DNA of 64,000 nt, taken from the NCBI RefSeq assembly GCF_900105125.1, contig NZ_LT629750.1, positions 1,426,001 through 1,490,000 on the forward strand, given 5' to 3'. This DNA comes from Bradyrhizobium canariense. Lineage in GTDB: Bacteria > Pseudomonadota > Alphaproteobacteria > Rhizobiales > Xanthobacteraceae. The notes beneath the pieces are model-generated. The model was not told the origin of the DNA. It saw nothing but the letters and a program-made list of their open reading frames with translations, and searched no databases. This document shows positions 8,590 through 18,899 of this stretch, in pieces (positions within the stretch are counted from its first letter, which is position 1; the number at the start of each line of letters is the position of its first letter). A program made the translations under genes and the position numbers.

Positions 8590-9630
8590 ATGAAAATCAA
8601 TAACGACGTCATTGAAGCGATCGGCCATACGCCGCTGATCAAGCTGAAGCGCGCTTCCGAGGAAACCGGCTGCACTATTCTGGGCAAGGCCGAGTTCATG
8701 AATCCCGGCCAGTCGGTCAAGGACCGCGCCGGAAAATGGATGATCCTCGAGGCCGAGAAACGCGGTGATCTCAAGCCGGGTGGCCTGGTGGTAGAGGCAA
8801 CCGCGGGCAATACCGGCATCGGCTTGGCGGTGGTTGCGAGCGCCCGCGGGTACCGCACGCTGATCCTGATCCCGGAAACGCAGAGCCAGGAAAAGAAGGA
8901 CATGCTGCGGCTGTGCGGCGCCGAACTCGTCGAGGTGCCGGCGCTGCCCTATTCCAATCCGAACAATTATCAGCATGTCGGCAAGCGGCTGGCCGAGCGC
9001 TTGCGCAAGAGCGAACCGAACGGCGTGTTGTTCGCCGACCAGTGGAACAATCTCGACAACGCCAAAGCCCACTACGAGTCCACGGGACCGGAGATCTGGG
9101 AACAGACCAACGGCAAGGTTGATGGATTCATCTGCTCGGTCGGCACCGGCGGTACACTCGCCGGCACCAGCCGGTACCTGAAGGAGAAGAACAAGGGCAT
9201 CACGATCGCCTGCGCCGATCCGCATGGCTTTGCGATGTACGAGCTGTTCAAGCACGGCGTGGCCAAATCGACGCCGGGCGACTCGATCACCGAAGGCATC
9301 GGGCTCGGCCGCGTCACGCCCGTCATCGAGACCGCTGAGGTCGACGACGCCTTCCTGATTGCGGACGAGGAAGCCGTGAAGGTGATCTATGAGCTGCTTG
9401 AGCACGAGGGCCTGTGCCTCGGTGGCTCCACGGGCATTAACGTCGCCGGTGCGATCCGGCTGGCAAAACAGCTCGGACCGGGCCACACCATCGTGACCAT
9501 CCTGTGCGACTCCGGTAACCGCTACCAATCAAAGCTGTTCAACCCGGCCTTCATGCGCTCGAAGAACCTGCCGGTGCCGGAATGGCTGGAAAAGCGCAGC
9601 AAGATCGAGCTGCCGTTCGAGAAGGTGTGA
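8590..9630 (+). CDS. cysK: Cysteine synthase A
   Basis: The 346-residue PLP enzyme condenses O-acetylserine with sulfide to give cysteine. The PLP lysine lies in 'NPGQSVKDRAG' (Lys44), the substrate loop is 'TAGNTG' (71-76), and a phosphate-binding 'GTGGTLAGTSRY' follows. 'VTILCDSGNRYQSKLFN' near the C-terminus is typical of CysK. It is slightly longer than E. coli CysK (about 323), mainly at the C-terminus. It stands alone about 100 bases after the fatty-acid operon and is followed by an intergenic repeat and the convergent aapP. Confidence 0.9.
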   Translation: MKINNDVIEAIGHTPLIKLKRASEETGCTILGKAEFMNPGQSVKDRAGKWMILEAEKRGDLKPGGLVVEATAGNTGIGLAVVASARGYRTLILIPETQSQEKKDMLRLCGAELVEVPALPYSNPNNYQHVGKRLAERLRKSEPNGVLFADQWNNLDNAKAHYESTGPEIWEQTNGKVDGFICSVGTGGTLAGTSRYLKEKNKGITIACADPHGFAMYELFKHGVAKSTPGDSITEGIGLGRVTPVIETAEVDDAFLIADEEAVKVIYELLEHEGLCLGGSTGINVAGAIRLAKQLGPGHTIVTILCDSGNRYQSKLFNPAFMRSKNLPVPEWLEKRSKIELPFEKV

Positions 9631-9650
9631 GGACGCCGGATCAGGCCCAA

Positions 9651-9750
9651 GACGTCATTCCGGGGCGATGCGAAGCATCGAACCCGGAATCTCGAGATTC
9701 CCCGATGCGCAATTGCGCATCTGAGGTCTGGTCCTTCGAACCATCCGGGA
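9651..9750. repeat. Intergenic palindromic repeat unit
   Basis: About 100 bases between convergent cysK and aapP contain nested palindromes: CGATGCGAAGCATCG, GGAATCTCGAGATTCC and ATGCGCAATTGCGCAT. I recognise this arrangement as a dispersed intergenic repeat in Bradyrhizobium/Rhodopseudomonas chromosomes, but no second copy was noticed in this window. Its position between two convergent 3' ends suits a bidirectional terminator or transcript-end stabiliser. Confidence 0.6.
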
Positions 9751-9759
9751 CAAAAACAA

Positions 9760-10500
9760 TCACCGCAAGATCTGACTGAGGAACAGCTTGGTCCGCGCAT
9801 GCTGCGGGTGGGCGAAGAAACTTTCCGGCGTGTTCGCCTCAATGATCTGCCCCGCATCCATGAAGACGACGCGGTTGGCCACTTCCCTGGCAAATCCCAT
9901 TTCGTGGGTGACGACGAGCATGGTCATGCCTTCCCTGGCGAGATCCACCATGGTGTCGAGCACTTCCTTGACCATTTCGGGATCCAGCGCCGAGGTCGGC
10001 TCGTCAAACAGCATGATCTTCGGGTTCATGGTCAGGGCACGCGCGATCGCGACGCGCTGTTGCTGACCGCCCGACATCTGGCCGGGATACTTATTGGCCT
10101 GATGCGGGATTTTCACCCGTTCCAGATAGTTCATCGCTGCTGCTTCGGCGTCCTTTTTCGGGATATTGCGCACCCAGATCGGCGCCAGCGTGCAGTTCTC
10201 CAGCACAGTGAGGTGCGGAAACAGGTTAAAACTCTGGAACACCATGCCGACTTCGCGCCGGACTTCGTCGACCCGCCGCAAATTCGGTCCGAGTTCGATG
10301 CTGTCGACGACGATCCGGCCCTCCTGGAATTCCTCGAGCGCGTTGATGCACCGGATCAGCGTCGATTTGCCGGAGCCTGAGGGACCGCAGATCACGATGC
10401 GCTCGCCCCTGGCGACTTCGAGGTTGATGTCGCGCAGCACGTGAAAGTCGCCGAACCACTTGTTGAGGCCGGAAATGTTGACGATCGCGCTCTCGGTCAT
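9760..10500 (-). CDS. aapP: General L-amino-acid ABC transporter, ATP-binding protein
   Basis: This 246-residue ATPase energises uptake of a broad range of L-amino acids. The Walker A motif is 'GPSGSGKS' (39-46), the ABC signature lies in '[19 protein letters not shown]', and Walker B is '[14 protein letters not shown]', as in polar-amino-acid (HisP/GlnQ-like) ATPases. The ATG at 10500 (MTESAIVN) matches the family start and lies 11 bases after the aapM stop. It is the last gene of the minus-strand aapJQMP operon. Confidence 0.95.
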   Translation of the reverse strand: MTESAIVNISGLNKWFGDFHVLRDINLEVARGERIVICGPSGSGKSTLIRCINALEEFQEGRIVVDSIELGPNLRRVDEVRREVGMVFQSFNLFPHLTVLENCTLAPIWVRNIPKKDAEAAAMNYLERVKIPHQANKYPGQMSGGQQQRVAIARALTMNPKIMLFDEPTSALDPEMVKEVLDTMVDLAREGMTMLVVTHEMGFAREVANRVVFMDAGQIIEANTPESFFAHPQHARTKLFLSQILR

Positions 10501-10511
10501 GGCTATCCTGC

Positions 10512-12035
10512 TCAACTGCGGCGATGTGCGTTCAATCGACGTTCGACGAACAATGAATAGCGCGACATTCCAAAACAAAACACGAAGTAGATTATTCCGG
10601 TGAAAGCAAACCCGGTGAACAGTGTCGTCGGCGTGGCCCAGACCGGGTCGGCGAATGATGCCCGCAACTGCCCGAGCAGATCGAACAGCGCGACAATCGA
10701 AACCAGCGACGTGTCCTTGAACAGCGCGATGAAGCTGTTGACGAGCCCGGGGATGACGTGACGCAAGGCCTGCGGCATCACGATCAGCGCCGTGGTCTTC
10801 CACCAGGACAGCCCGAGCGCACTCGCCGCCTCGCCCTGCCCGCGCGGAATCGCCTGCAAGCCGCCGCGAATGACCTCGGCATTATACGCACCGGCGAATA
10901 ATGCGATTCCGATCAGCACGCGCACCAGCCCATCGATGGTGAAATTGGCAGGTACGAACAGCGGCAGCATGTAGGTCGCGAAGAACAGCACCGTAATCAG
11001 GGGAACGCCACGCCAGAACTCGATGAACGCCACTGAAAAAATCCGGATCAACGGGATCGTCGAACGCCGGCCCAAGGCCAGCGCAATGCCGACCGGCATC
11101 GAGGTGACGATACCGGTGACCGACACCACCAGCGTCACCAGCAGGCCGCCCCACAACCTGGTATCAACGATTGGCAGCCCACCATGATCGAGACCCATCA
11201 CCGCGATCACGACGCCGGTACCGGCAAATGTCGCAAGACTAACGGCGAGCGTGCGCCATCCGGTGCGAACGCCGCCGCTCAACAAGAACAGCAGGATCGA
11301 AACGATGGCGGCTGTGGCGGCGAAGTCGAACCACACGGGATGGCCGGAGGCTTCAATGGAATCGCGAAGCCAGGTCAGCGGCCAGATCAGGACCGAAAGT
11401 GCGGAGCCGAGCAGTTCAACGAGCTTGCCCAGGACAACCAGCGGCGGCCCGACAATGGCGGTTGCCTCGCCTGCGCCGGCGAGCTTGTGACCGGCCTCGC
11501 TGAAGCTGTCGATGAAGCCTGAGAGGATGCCGGCCGACCAGCTAATTCCAAGGCCGCTCAACCCGCCGCCATGCAGCAGGAAGAACGCGACGATTGGAAA
11601 CGCGACGAAGAACAGACCAGCATTGAGGCCTTTGGCTGGCAGCCGCGGAATCAGGAGAGGCAACAGCAGAAGGGCGGCAAGAATGAAGGTCAGATTGACC
11701 CGCCATCGCTCCGGCTCGGGGTAAAATCCATAGATGAATTGGCTGAATTTCGCCTCCACATAAGGCCAGCACGCACCGACCACGTGTCCGGTATTCTCCG
11801 CCAGGCACGCATTGCGATCGCTACCGCGCCAGACGGCATCGATCAGCAGGAATTTGAGCGCGGGAATGACGGTGAACCACAGCAGCAGCGCACTGGCGAT
11901 GGTGAGCAGAATATTGGTCGGCGAATTGAACAGGCGCGTACGCAGGAATCCGATGAAGCCGGTGGTCCTGATCGGCGCGGCGCGCTCGGCGATCAGCTCC
12001 TGACGGACGAAAGACTGGCCGGCGATGTCGCTCAT
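10512..12035 (-). CDS. aapM: General L-amino-acid ABC transporter, permease
   Basis: The 507-residue inner-membrane protein carries many hydrophobic segments, and its C-terminal half holds the permease domain with an EAA-type loop, '[20 protein letters not shown]'. The long N-terminal half, including a periplasmic stretch with two Cys ([20 protein letters not shown]), is typical of AapM and absent from HisM-type permeases. The ATG at 12035 overlaps the aapQ stop in an ATGA arrangement, so the two are coupled. AapM and AapQ form the membrane channel. Confidence 0.93.
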   Translation of the reverse strand: MSDIAGQSFVRQELIAERAAPIRTTGFIGFLRTRLFNSPTNILLTIASALLLWFTVIPALKFLLIDAVWRGSDRNACLAENTGHVVGACWPYVEAKFSQFIYGFYPEPERWRVNLTFILAALLLLPLLIPRLPAKGLNAGLFFVAFPIVAFFLLHGGGLSGLGISWSAGILSGFIDSFSEAGHKLAGAGEATAIVGPPLVVLGKLVELLGSALSVLIWPLTWLRDSIEASGHPVWFDFAATAAIVSILLFLLSGGVRTGWRTLAVSLATFAGTGVVIAVMGLDHGGLPIVDTRLWGGLLVTLVVSVTGIVTSMPVGIALALGRRSTIPLIRIFSVAFIEFWRGVPLITVLFFATYMLPLFVPANFTIDGLVRVLIGIALFAGAYNAEVIRGGLQAIPRGQGEAASALGLSWWKTTALIVMPQALRHVIPGLVNSFIALFKDTSLVSIVALFDLLGQLRASFADPVWATPTTLFTGFAFTGIIYFVFCFGMSRYSLFVERRLNAHRRS

Positions 12036-13237
12036 GCGCCAAGGCTCCGGCCGAGCCGCCATCCGTAGAAATTCATGATCGCGCTGGTCACGAGCGAAAT
12101 CAGGAGATAGACGCCCATCGTGATGGCGATGATTTCGATCGCCTGCCCGGTCTGGCTCAGCGTCGTTCCCGCAAATACCGAAACCAGATCGGGGTATCCG
12201 ATCGCCACGGCAAGCGATGAGTTCTTGGTGAGGTTCAAATATTGACTGGTGAGCGGCGGCAGGATCACCCGTAATGCCTGCGGCACTACGATCAGCCGCA
12301 ATGTCGAGCCACGCGATAGCCCAAGCGACGCCCCGGCCTCCATTTGTCCCTTGTCGATCGACTGGATACCGGCGCGCACGATCTCGGCAATGAAGGCCGC
12401 GGTATAGATCGACAGCGCCAGCGTCAGCGCCACCAATTCCGGAATGACACGCGAGCCGCCGGCAAAATTGAACCCCTTCAATTCCGGCAATTCAAACGTC
12501 AGTGGAGCGCCAAACACCAGCGAGGTAAGCACCGGCAGGCCGATCAGCAGGCCAACCACATAGGGCCAGATCGTGATCGGCTTTCCGCTCTCGAACAATT
12601 TTCGTCGCGCATAATTTCGCAGCAGCAACGAGCCAACCACTGCAATCAGAACCGCGATCGCAAACGCCTCCAGGCCGGGGTTGGCGATGGGCCGCGGAAT
12701 CACCAGACCGCGGTTGTTGAGAAAAACGAGATTGAACAGCGAAACGCTTTGCCGCGGGCTAGGCAGCGCCGCGAGCACGGCAAGATACCAGAACAGGATC
12801 TGGAACAGCACCGGCAGATTGCGCACCAGTTCGACGTAACCGCCTGATATCCGCGACAGCAGCCAGTTCGGCGACAGCCGGCCCAGCGCGACGACAAATC
12901 CGATCACGGTGGCAAAGAAGATGCCGATGACCGAGACCAGCAATGTGTTGAGCAGGCCGACCAGAAACACCCGGGTATACGTATCCGATCCGGAATACGG
13001 GATCAGCGTCTGGCTGACGTCAAAGCCTGCCGTGTTCGACAGGAATCCGAAGCCGGACGTGATGCGCTGCGACTGCAGGTTGGCACGGGCGTTGGCCACG
13101 ATCTCGTAGCCAATCCAGGCAATGACGGCGACGAACAAAAGCTGAAGGACAAAGCCTCCCCAGCCGGCGCGGCCGCCAAGCGCATGCCGCAGCTTGGCGA
13201 CAAATTGCGGCGGAGGGCGTCGAGGCTCGATGTTCAT
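12032..13237 (-). CDS. aapQ: General L-amino-acid ABC transporter, permease
   Basis: The 401-residue permease has a hydrophobic segment near residues 28-50, a periplasmic loop, then a permease domain with an EAA loop, 'GQMEAGASLGLSRGSTLRLI', and ends '[10 protein letters not shown]'. It pairs with AapM. The 27-base gap after aapJ and the ATGA overlap with aapM place it within one operon. Confidence 0.93.
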   Translation of the reverse strand: MNIEPRRPPPQFVAKLRHALGGRAGWGGFVLQLLFVAVIAWIGYEIVANARANLQSQRITSGFGFLSNTAGFDVSQTLIPYSGSDTYTRVFLVGLLNTLLVSVIGIFFATVIGFVVALGRLSPNWLLSRISGGYVELVRNLPVLFQILFWYLAVLAALPSPRQSVSLFNLVFLNNRGLVIPRPIANPGLEAFAIAVLIAVVGSLLLRNYARRKLFESGKPITIWPYVVGLLIGLPVLTSLVFGAPLTFELPELKGFNFAGGSRVIPELVALTLALSIYTAAFIAEIVRAGIQSIDKGQMEAGASLGLSRGSTLRLIVVPQALRVILPPLTSQYLNLTKNSSLAVAIGYPDLVSVFAGTTLSQTGQAIEIIAITMGVYLLISLVTSAIMNFYGWRLGRSLGA

Positions 13238-13264
13238 CGCCGAAGCTACAGCCGCCGGCCGAGA

Positions 13265-14281
13265 TCAGCGGATCGGCGGCGCGTACTGAATTCCGCCCTT
13301 GTTCCAGAGCTGGTTGAGCCCACGCGCAATTCCGAGCTTCGAACCGGCGCCCACGTTGCGGTCGAATACCTCGCCGTAATTGCCCACCGCCTTCACGATC
13401 CGTACTACCCAATCCTTGGTGACGCCGAGCTGTTCGCCGAGATTGCCATCGGTGCCGAATACCCTCTTGAGCTCGGGCTTGTCCGATTTCGCCATGTCGT
13501 CGACGTTCTTCTGGGTGATACCGAGCTCTTCCGCGTCGACCATCGCGAACAGAACCCATTTAACCAGATCGAACCATTGATCGTCGCCATGACGCACCAT
13601 CGGGCCAAGCGGCTCTTTCGAGATGACTTCCGGAAGTACCGCATGATCGGCTGGATTTGAAAGTTTCAGGCGCTCAGCATAGAGCTGCGACACATCCGAG
13701 GTGAAGACGTCGCACCGACCGGACTCATATGCCTTGATGGTTTCGTCCGCGGTGCCGAACGCGATCACCTCATACTTCATATTGTTGCTCTTGAAGTAGT
13801 CGGCGAGATTCTGCTCCGTGGTGGTGCCGGTCTGCACGCAGACCGATGCGCTGTTCAATTCCAGCGCGGAATTCACCTTGAGGGATTTTTTCACCAAAAA
13901 ACCCTGGCCGTCATAGTAAGTCACGCCGGTAAAGTTCGCGCCAAGCGAGGTATCGCGGGACAGCGTCCACGTCGTATTGCGTGAAAGCACGTCGATCTCG
14001 CCGGACTGAAGCGCCGTGAACCGGTCCTTGGCGGACAGCGGGACGAATTTGACTTTGCTTGGATCGTTGAAGATGACGGCGGCAATGGCCCGGCAGACGT
14101 CGACATCCATCCCGGTCCAGTTGCCCTTATCGTCGGGCGACGAAAACCCTGGCAGCCCCTGGCTTACGCCGCAGGACAACATGCCGCGGTCCGTGACCGC
14201 CTTGAGGGTCTGCGCGTCGGCGGCGTGCGCCGAAAGACCGGCGGCAAGAGCAAGGGTGAAAACCAGGGATGCACGTTTCAT
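13265..14281 (-). CDS. aapJ: General L-amino-acid ABC transporter, periplasmic binding protein
   Basis: The 338-residue protein has a Sec signal peptide (MKRASLVFTLALAAGLSAHA, cleavage near ADA-Q) and a family 3 solute-binding fold recognised by 'DRGMLSCGVSQGLPGFSSPD', 'GMDVDVCRAIAAVIFND' and 'LSRNTTWTLSRDT'. It captures amino acids in the periplasm for AapQM. The ATG at 14281 is chosen because it starts the signal peptide. It is the first gene of the operon, with its promoter in the region shared with divergent metC. Confidence 0.95.
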   Translation of the reverse strand: MKRASLVFTLALAAGLSAHAADAQTLKAVTDRGMLSCGVSQGLPGFSSPDDKGNWTGMDVDVCRAIAAVIFNDPSKVKFVPLSAKDRFTALQSGEIDVLSRNTTWTLSRDTSLGANFTGVTYYDGQGFLVKKSLKVNSALELNSASVCVQTGTTTEQNLADYFKSNNMKYEVIAFGTADETIKAYESGRCDVFTSDVSQLYAERLKLSNPADHAVLPEVISKEPLGPMVRHGDDQWFDLVKWVLFAMVDAEELGITQKNVDDMAKSDKPELKRVFGTDGNLGEQLGVTKDWVVRIVKAVGNYGEVFDRNVGAGSKLGIARGLNQLWNKGGIQYAPPIR

Positions 14282-14608
14282 GGCAAAGCCTTTCAAGGTC
14301 GTCCGGGAACGTCCGCTTATCATCGCGCACACCGATGGGCCAACCTCGCAATCCACTGCTGCGGGCAACGGTCCGGCAGGCAGTTTGACGTGCGGTCCAA
14401 GTCAAACGATGGATCAAAGGTCGCGGCAGGCCCCTCAACGTGCGGCGACGGAATAGCGCGCGCGCATCACAGAACGACTGGCGAGCCGGGTCAAGGGGTT
14501 GACGGCTGTCTTCTGTGTCTTGTTATTAACGGACCCAGCCCGATCCCGCCGCCCGGCGGCCTCAAGCACTGGCGGCTGCGGCAAAACGTCTTTGGTGGCG
14601 CGACACAC
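14282..14608. promoter_or_regulatory. Divergent promoter region between aapJ and metC
   Basis: These 327 bases separate aapJ (minus) from metC (plus) and must hold both promoters. The metC frame stays open through much of it, but with no family-like sequence. No clear operator or riboswitch was recognised. Confidence 0.5.
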
Positions 14609-15802
14609 ATGAACTCTTCAAGACATGACCCACAATCGAACCCACTCAGGGCCGAAACCGTATTGGTGACCGCGGGACGCGACACCAAAGCGCAAAAAGG
14701 CTTCGTCAATCCGCCGGTCGTGCATGGTTCCACCGTGCTTTATCCGACCGCGGAAGACCTCCATGCCCATCGCGGTGAGTTCCGGTACGGCCGTCACGGG
14801 ACGCCGACGACGAAAGCGCTGCAGGAAGCCTTGATGGCGCTCGAAGGTCCGCAATGCGCGGGCGTTGGCCTCGTGCCCTCCGGTCTGTCGGCCATCACCA
14901 CAGCGTTGCTCTCGGTCCTGAAAGCCGGTGATCACCTCCTGGTTGGTGACAACATCTACCGGCCATCGCGCAATTTCTGCGATGGCCTGCTGGCCCGCTA
15001 CGGGGTGGAGACCACCTATTTCGATCCCCTGATCGGGACCGGCGTAGCGGAGTTCTTCAAGCCCAACACCGCCGCGGTGCTGGTCGAGGCGCCCGGCTCC
15101 CAAACCTTCGAAATGGCCGATATTCCAGCGATCGCGGAGGTCGCGCATGCGCGCGGTGCGCTCGTGATCGACGACAATACCTGGGCGACCCCGCTCTATC
15201 GCCGCGCGCTGGAGCAAGGTGTCGATATCAGCATGCAGGCCGCGACCAAATATATCGGCGGACATTCCGACATTATGTTCGGGACCATTTCGGCCAACGA
15301 GAAGACGTGGCCGCTCATACTCGAGACCATTCGACAGCTCGGCGTTTGCGCGGGGCCGGACGACGTATTCCTCTCGCTCCGCGGCTTGCGCACGCTTTCG
15401 GTCCGGCTCGCCCAGCATCAGCGCTCCGGGCTCGAGATGGCGCGATGGCTCGCAGCCCGACCCGAGGTCGTGCGGGTGCTGCACCCCGCCATGGAGAGCG
15501 ATCCCGGCCATGCGATCTGGAGACGCGACTTCACCGGGGCATCGGGCCTGTTCAGTATCGTGCTGAAGCCGGCGCCGCAGAAGGCGGTCGACGCCATGCT
15601 GGACGCCGTCAAGCTGTTTGGCATGGGCTATTCATGGGGCGGGTTCGAAAGCCTCGTCATCCCCTTCGATTGCGACGGTTACCGCACGGCGACGAATTGG
15701 GCGCCGGGCGGTCCGTCATTGCGTCTCCATATCGGCCTTGAGAACGTCGAAGATCTCAAGGCCGACCTTGAGCGCGGGTTTGCCGCCTTCAATGCTGCGT
15801 AG
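14609..15802 (+). CDS. metC: Cystathionine beta-lyase
   Basis: This 397-residue Cys/Met-metabolism PLP enzyme cleaves cystathionine to homocysteine, pyruvate and ammonia. PLP binds at Lys214 in 'MQAATKYIGGHSDIMFG', the 'SGLSAITTAL' segment binds the cofactor phosphate, and 'VIDDNTWATPLYR' carries the Asp that contacts the pyridine nitrogen. The 'MGYSWGGFESL' end favours beta-lyase over gamma-synthase. The ATG at 14609 is preferred because upstream codons resemble no family member. It is divergent from the amino-acid importer, so linked sulfur-amino-acid supply is plausible. Confidence 0.88.
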   Translation: MNSSRHDPQSNPLRAETVLVTAGRDTKAQKGFVNPPVVHGSTVLYPTAEDLHAHRGEFRYGRHGTPTTKALQEALMALEGPQCAGVGLVPSGLSAITTALLSVLKAGDHLLVGDNIYRPSRNFCDGLLARYGVETTYFDPLIGTGVAEFFKPNTAAVLVEAPGSQTFEMADIPAIAEVAHARGALVIDDNTWATPLYRRALEQGVDISMQAATKYIGGHSDIMFGTISANEKTWPLILETIRQLGVCAGPDDVFLSLRGLRTLSVRLAQHQRSGLEMARWLAARPEVVRVLHPAMESDPGHAIWRRDFTGASGLFSIVLKPAPQKAVDAMLDAVKLFGMGYSWGGFESLVIPFDCDGYRTATNWAPGGPSLRLHIGLENVEDLKADLERGFAAFNAA

Positions 15803-15862
15803 GACATCGACCTGTCCAGCCCACGCGATCAGGCAGCTTCCATACAAGCGAAGGACAATCGG

Positions 15863-16651
15863 ATGGCCGAACAGCAAATCCGCTTCGACGATGGGGCCGC
15901 CTATGAGCGGATGATGGGGGCCTGGAGCAGGCTCGCCGGTGAAATTTTCCTCGACTGGCTGGCGCCGCGCAAGCGTCTCCGATGGATCGATGTCGGCTGC
16001 GGCAACGGCGCCTTCACCGAACTGATCGTTGCAAAGAACGCTCCTGCGGAAGTTCAGGGGATCGATCCCTCGGACGGGCAACTGGCTTACGCCCGTGCGC
16101 GACGCGGTGTCGAGATGGCGGAGTTCTGCAAGGGCGATGCGACGGCGCTTCCGTTTCAAGCCCGCACCTTCGATGTCGCCGTCATGGCGCTGGTGATTTT
16201 CTTCGTGCCCGAACCCGCGAAGGGCGTCGCCGAGATGGTGCGCGTGGTTGCCCCCGGCGGCACGGTGGCGGCGTATGCCTGGGACATGGAAGGCGGCGGA
16301 TTCCCGCTGCAGCCGATCCTGACCGAACTGAAGGCCATGGGTCGTACGCCGATACGTCCACCGAGCGCCGAGGCCTCGAAAATCGAAGCCCTGCAAAAAT
16401 TATGGAAGGACGCCGGTCTCATCGACGTCGAGACGCAAAGGATCGACGTGCAGCGCAGCTTCACGGATTTTGACGACTTCTGGACCTCCGCCACGCTGGC
16501 GCCAACGATCAGTCAGCTGTTCGCGTCGATGACATCAGATGAGATCACGCGGATCCAGACACGCGTGCGCGGCCACCTGAGGGAAGATAGCTCCGGTCGC
16601 GTGACGTACGGAGCGTGGGCCAACGCGATCAGGGGTCGCGTACCCGGGTAA
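15863..16651 (+). CDS. Class I SAM-dependent methyltransferase
   Basis: The 262-residue protein has the Rossmann SAM motif 'WIDVGCGNGAFTELI' (41-55), a post-I acidic region 'VQGIDPSDGQL', and a motif resembling UbiE/type-11 methyltransferases, 'FQARTFDVAVMALVIFF'. The substrate is unknown. It starts 60 bases after metC in the same direction and may be cotranscribed. Confidence 0.75.
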   Translation: MAEQQIRFDDGAAYERMMGAWSRLAGEIFLDWLAPRKRLRWIDVGCGNGAFTELIVAKNAPAEVQGIDPSDGQLAYARARRGVEMAEFCKGDATALPFQARTFDVAVMALVIFFVPEPAKGVAEMVRVVAPGGTVAAYAWDMEGGGFPLQPILTELKAMGRTPIRPPSAEASKIEALQKLWKDAGLIDVETQRIDVQRSFTDFDDFWTSATLAPTISQLFASMTSDEITRIQTRVRGHLREDSSGRVTYGAWANAIRGRVPG

Positions 16652-16827
16652 ACAGCCGGACAACCGCGGCGGCCACTGCGCGCCGGCCAACGGCTGGTAT
16701 GCTGCCGCTGCGCTTGCGAGGACGCCCCTGTCGTCCCATCTTGGAACGTTGCCGCGAATAAAAAGATTGATCCTCGGCGGTTTGGCGATAGCCTTATCTT
16801 TCGACTCGAATTCAGAAGTGGAAGATC

Positions 16828-18522
16828 ATGGGAAGTCTGGTTCTTCTCGACCTGATGGGTGGCGTGGCGTTGCTGCTGTGGGGCCTTCATATGGTCCACA
16901 GTGGAATTCTGCGCGCGTTCGGTCCCGATCTTCGTCTGCTGCTGGCGAAGGCCCTCAACAACCGCTTCACGGCCTTTGCAGCCGGCATCGGCTTGACGGC
17001 GCTGTTACAGAGCAGCACCGCGACCGCCCTGATCACAAGTTCGTTTACCGCCGAGGGACTGGTCAGTCTGGTCCCGGCACTGGCGATCATGCTCGGCGCC
17101 AATGTCGGCACTACGCTGATCGTCCAGGCCCTGTCGTTCAACATTTCCGCGGCAGCACCGGTGCTGTTCGTCCTCGGCCTCGTTGCCTTCCGCAGCGGGG
17201 CGCGCTCGCGCATCAAGGACATCGGCCGGGTCTCGATCGGCCTCGGCCTGATGCTGCTGGCGCTGCATATTCTGCTCGACACGCTCGCTCCGGCAGAAAA
17301 CGCGCCCGGCGTTCGCGTCTTCATGAACGCGATTACCGGCGATCCTGTCCTCTGCATCCTCCTTGGCGCGGTCGTCACCTGGGCGGTGCATTCGAGCGTC
17401 GCCAGCGTGCTCCTCATCATGTCGCTTGCCTACGCGCAGTTCATCACGCCGTTCGCCGCGCTGGCGCTGGTGCTTGGCGCCAATCTCGGCAGCGCGATCA
17501 ATCCGGTCTTCGAAGGCGCGCACCGTGACAACCCCGCAAGCTACCGCCTTCCGCTCGGTAATCTCGTCAACCGGCTGGTCGGCGTGTTGCTGGTCGCGCC
17601 ATTCCTGCGGCCGATCACCGCGATTTTGCAGGCCTGGCAACCCGACCTCGCGAAGATGACCGCCGAATTTCACATCGCCTTCAACGTGGCGACCGCGATT
17701 ATCTTCATTGGGCTGCTCGACCACATGGCCCGGCTCCTGAAACAACTCCTCCCCAAGCGGGTCCAGGAGGCCGATCCGTCACGGCCACGCTATCTTGACG
17801 ACAGTGCGCTTGAAACGCCCTCGCTGGCGTTGGCGGATGCCGCGCGCGAAACCCTGCATATGGGCGATCATGTCGAGCTCATGCTGCGCAAGGTGATGGC
17901 GGCGATGATGACCAATGACCGCTCCCTGGTCGATCAGGTATCGCGCATGGACAACAGCGTCGACGGTCTCGACGAGGCAATTAAGCTTTATGTGACCAAG
18001 CTGACGCGGGGCAGCCTCGATGAGCATGAGGGGCATCGCGCGATGGAGATCATTTCGTTCACCATCAACCTCGAGCATATCGGCGATATCATCGACAAGA
18101 ACTTGAACGAACTTGCGGCCAAGAAGATCAAGCGCCGATTCCAGTTTTCATCGGAAGGCGCGGAAGAACTGTCGGCATTCCACAAGCGAACGATGGACTC
18201 GCTACGGATCGCGTTCGGCGTCTTCATGTCCGGCGATGTCAATGAGGCCCGCAAACTGCTGGCGGAGAAAGCGGCGCTGCGCAATACCGAGATCGCCGCC
18301 ACGGAACGGCATCTGGATCGCCTGCGCGAAGGCCGGCCCGAGACCCTCGAAACGACTTCGCTGCATCTGGACGTGCTGCGTGACCTGCGGCGGATCCACT
18401 CGCATATCTGCTCGGTGGCTTATCCCGTCCTCGACGCGGCCGGCGAGTTGCCGGCCCGTCAGCGGGCCGAGAGCGACCTGCCGACCCTGCCCGCACCGGC
18501 GGCACATCCCTCGGCGCGCTAA
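16828..18522 (+). CDS. Na/Pi cotransporter family protein with PhoU-like tail
   Basis: The 564-residue protein has two inverted hydrophobic repeats, the first with 'LLQSSTATALITSS' (QSS at 61-63) and the second with 'AVHSSVASVLLI'. These are hallmarks of sodium-phosphate symporters (NptA/YjbB type). From about residue 330 a soluble helical region with PhoU-like repeats follows. The family moves phosphate with sodium, and the bacterial YjbB branch can export it. A GGAAG lies just before the ATG. The gene stands alone with no Pho box recognised. Confidence 0.85.
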   Translation: MGSLVLLDLMGGVALLLWGLHMVHSGILRAFGPDLRLLLAKALNNRFTAFAAGIGLTALLQSSTATALITSSFTAEGLVSLVPALAIMLGANVGTTLIVQALSFNISAAAPVLFVLGLVAFRSGARSRIKDIGRVSIGLGLMLLALHILLDTLAPAENAPGVRVFMNAITGDPVLCILLGAVVTWAVHSSVASVLLIMSLAYAQFITPFAALALVLGANLGSAINPVFEGAHRDNPASYRLPLGNLVNRLVGVLLVAPFLRPITAILQAWQPDLAKMTAEFHIAFNVATAIIFIGLLDHMARLLKQLLPKRVQEADPSRPRYLDDSALETPSLALADAARETLHMGDHVELMLRKVMAAMMTNDRSLVDQVSRMDNSVDGLDEAIKLYVTKLTRGSLDEHEGHRAMEIISFTINLEHIGDIIDKNLNELAAKKIKRRFQFSSEGAEELSAFHKRTMDSLRIAFGVFMSGDVNEARKLLAEKAALRNTEIAATERHLDRLREGRPETLETTSLHLDVLRDLRRIHSHICSVAYPVLDAAGELPARQRAESDLPTLPAPAAHPSAR

Positions 18523-18899
18523 CGCGCGTAAGGCGTGCCAGCAACTGAAGTCGCCCCTCCCCTCTGTACGAAGGATGCGTCAGCAAGACGAGGCGAAAGC
18601 CCTATCGGTCATGCCTAGCGTTCGTTCCGCATCCAGGGGTCGCGTTTGGCAACGAGTTTTCGATTGGGATCAGCAGCAGTCCGTCATGCGAGCGTCTGCC
18701 AGGGCGAGCAGTGATCAAATACCGAATCCTCCGCGCAAGAAGGCTGGTCGGTAATTTGTCGTCTTCGTGGCGATTCCTGTATCTTTGTATTAAATTATGC
18801 TGCGTCGCACTATGACCGCATTTGAATAGGTATTGGCCTCAATCAACTACGAACTTGTTTCGAGTTGGTGACAATATCAACAACATATGAGGCTATAGA
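18523..18899. other. Intergenic region before rlpA-like gene
   Basis: The region becomes AT-richer toward its 3' end (around 18780-18890) and probably contains the promoter of the RlpA-like gene. No gene, RNA or repeat was recognised. Confidence 0.4.

Noticed and set aside
8419..9528. 369-codon minus-strand frame opposite cysK
   Set aside because: Cysteine synthase motifs on the plus strand are unambiguous. The antisense frame has no recognisable domain.
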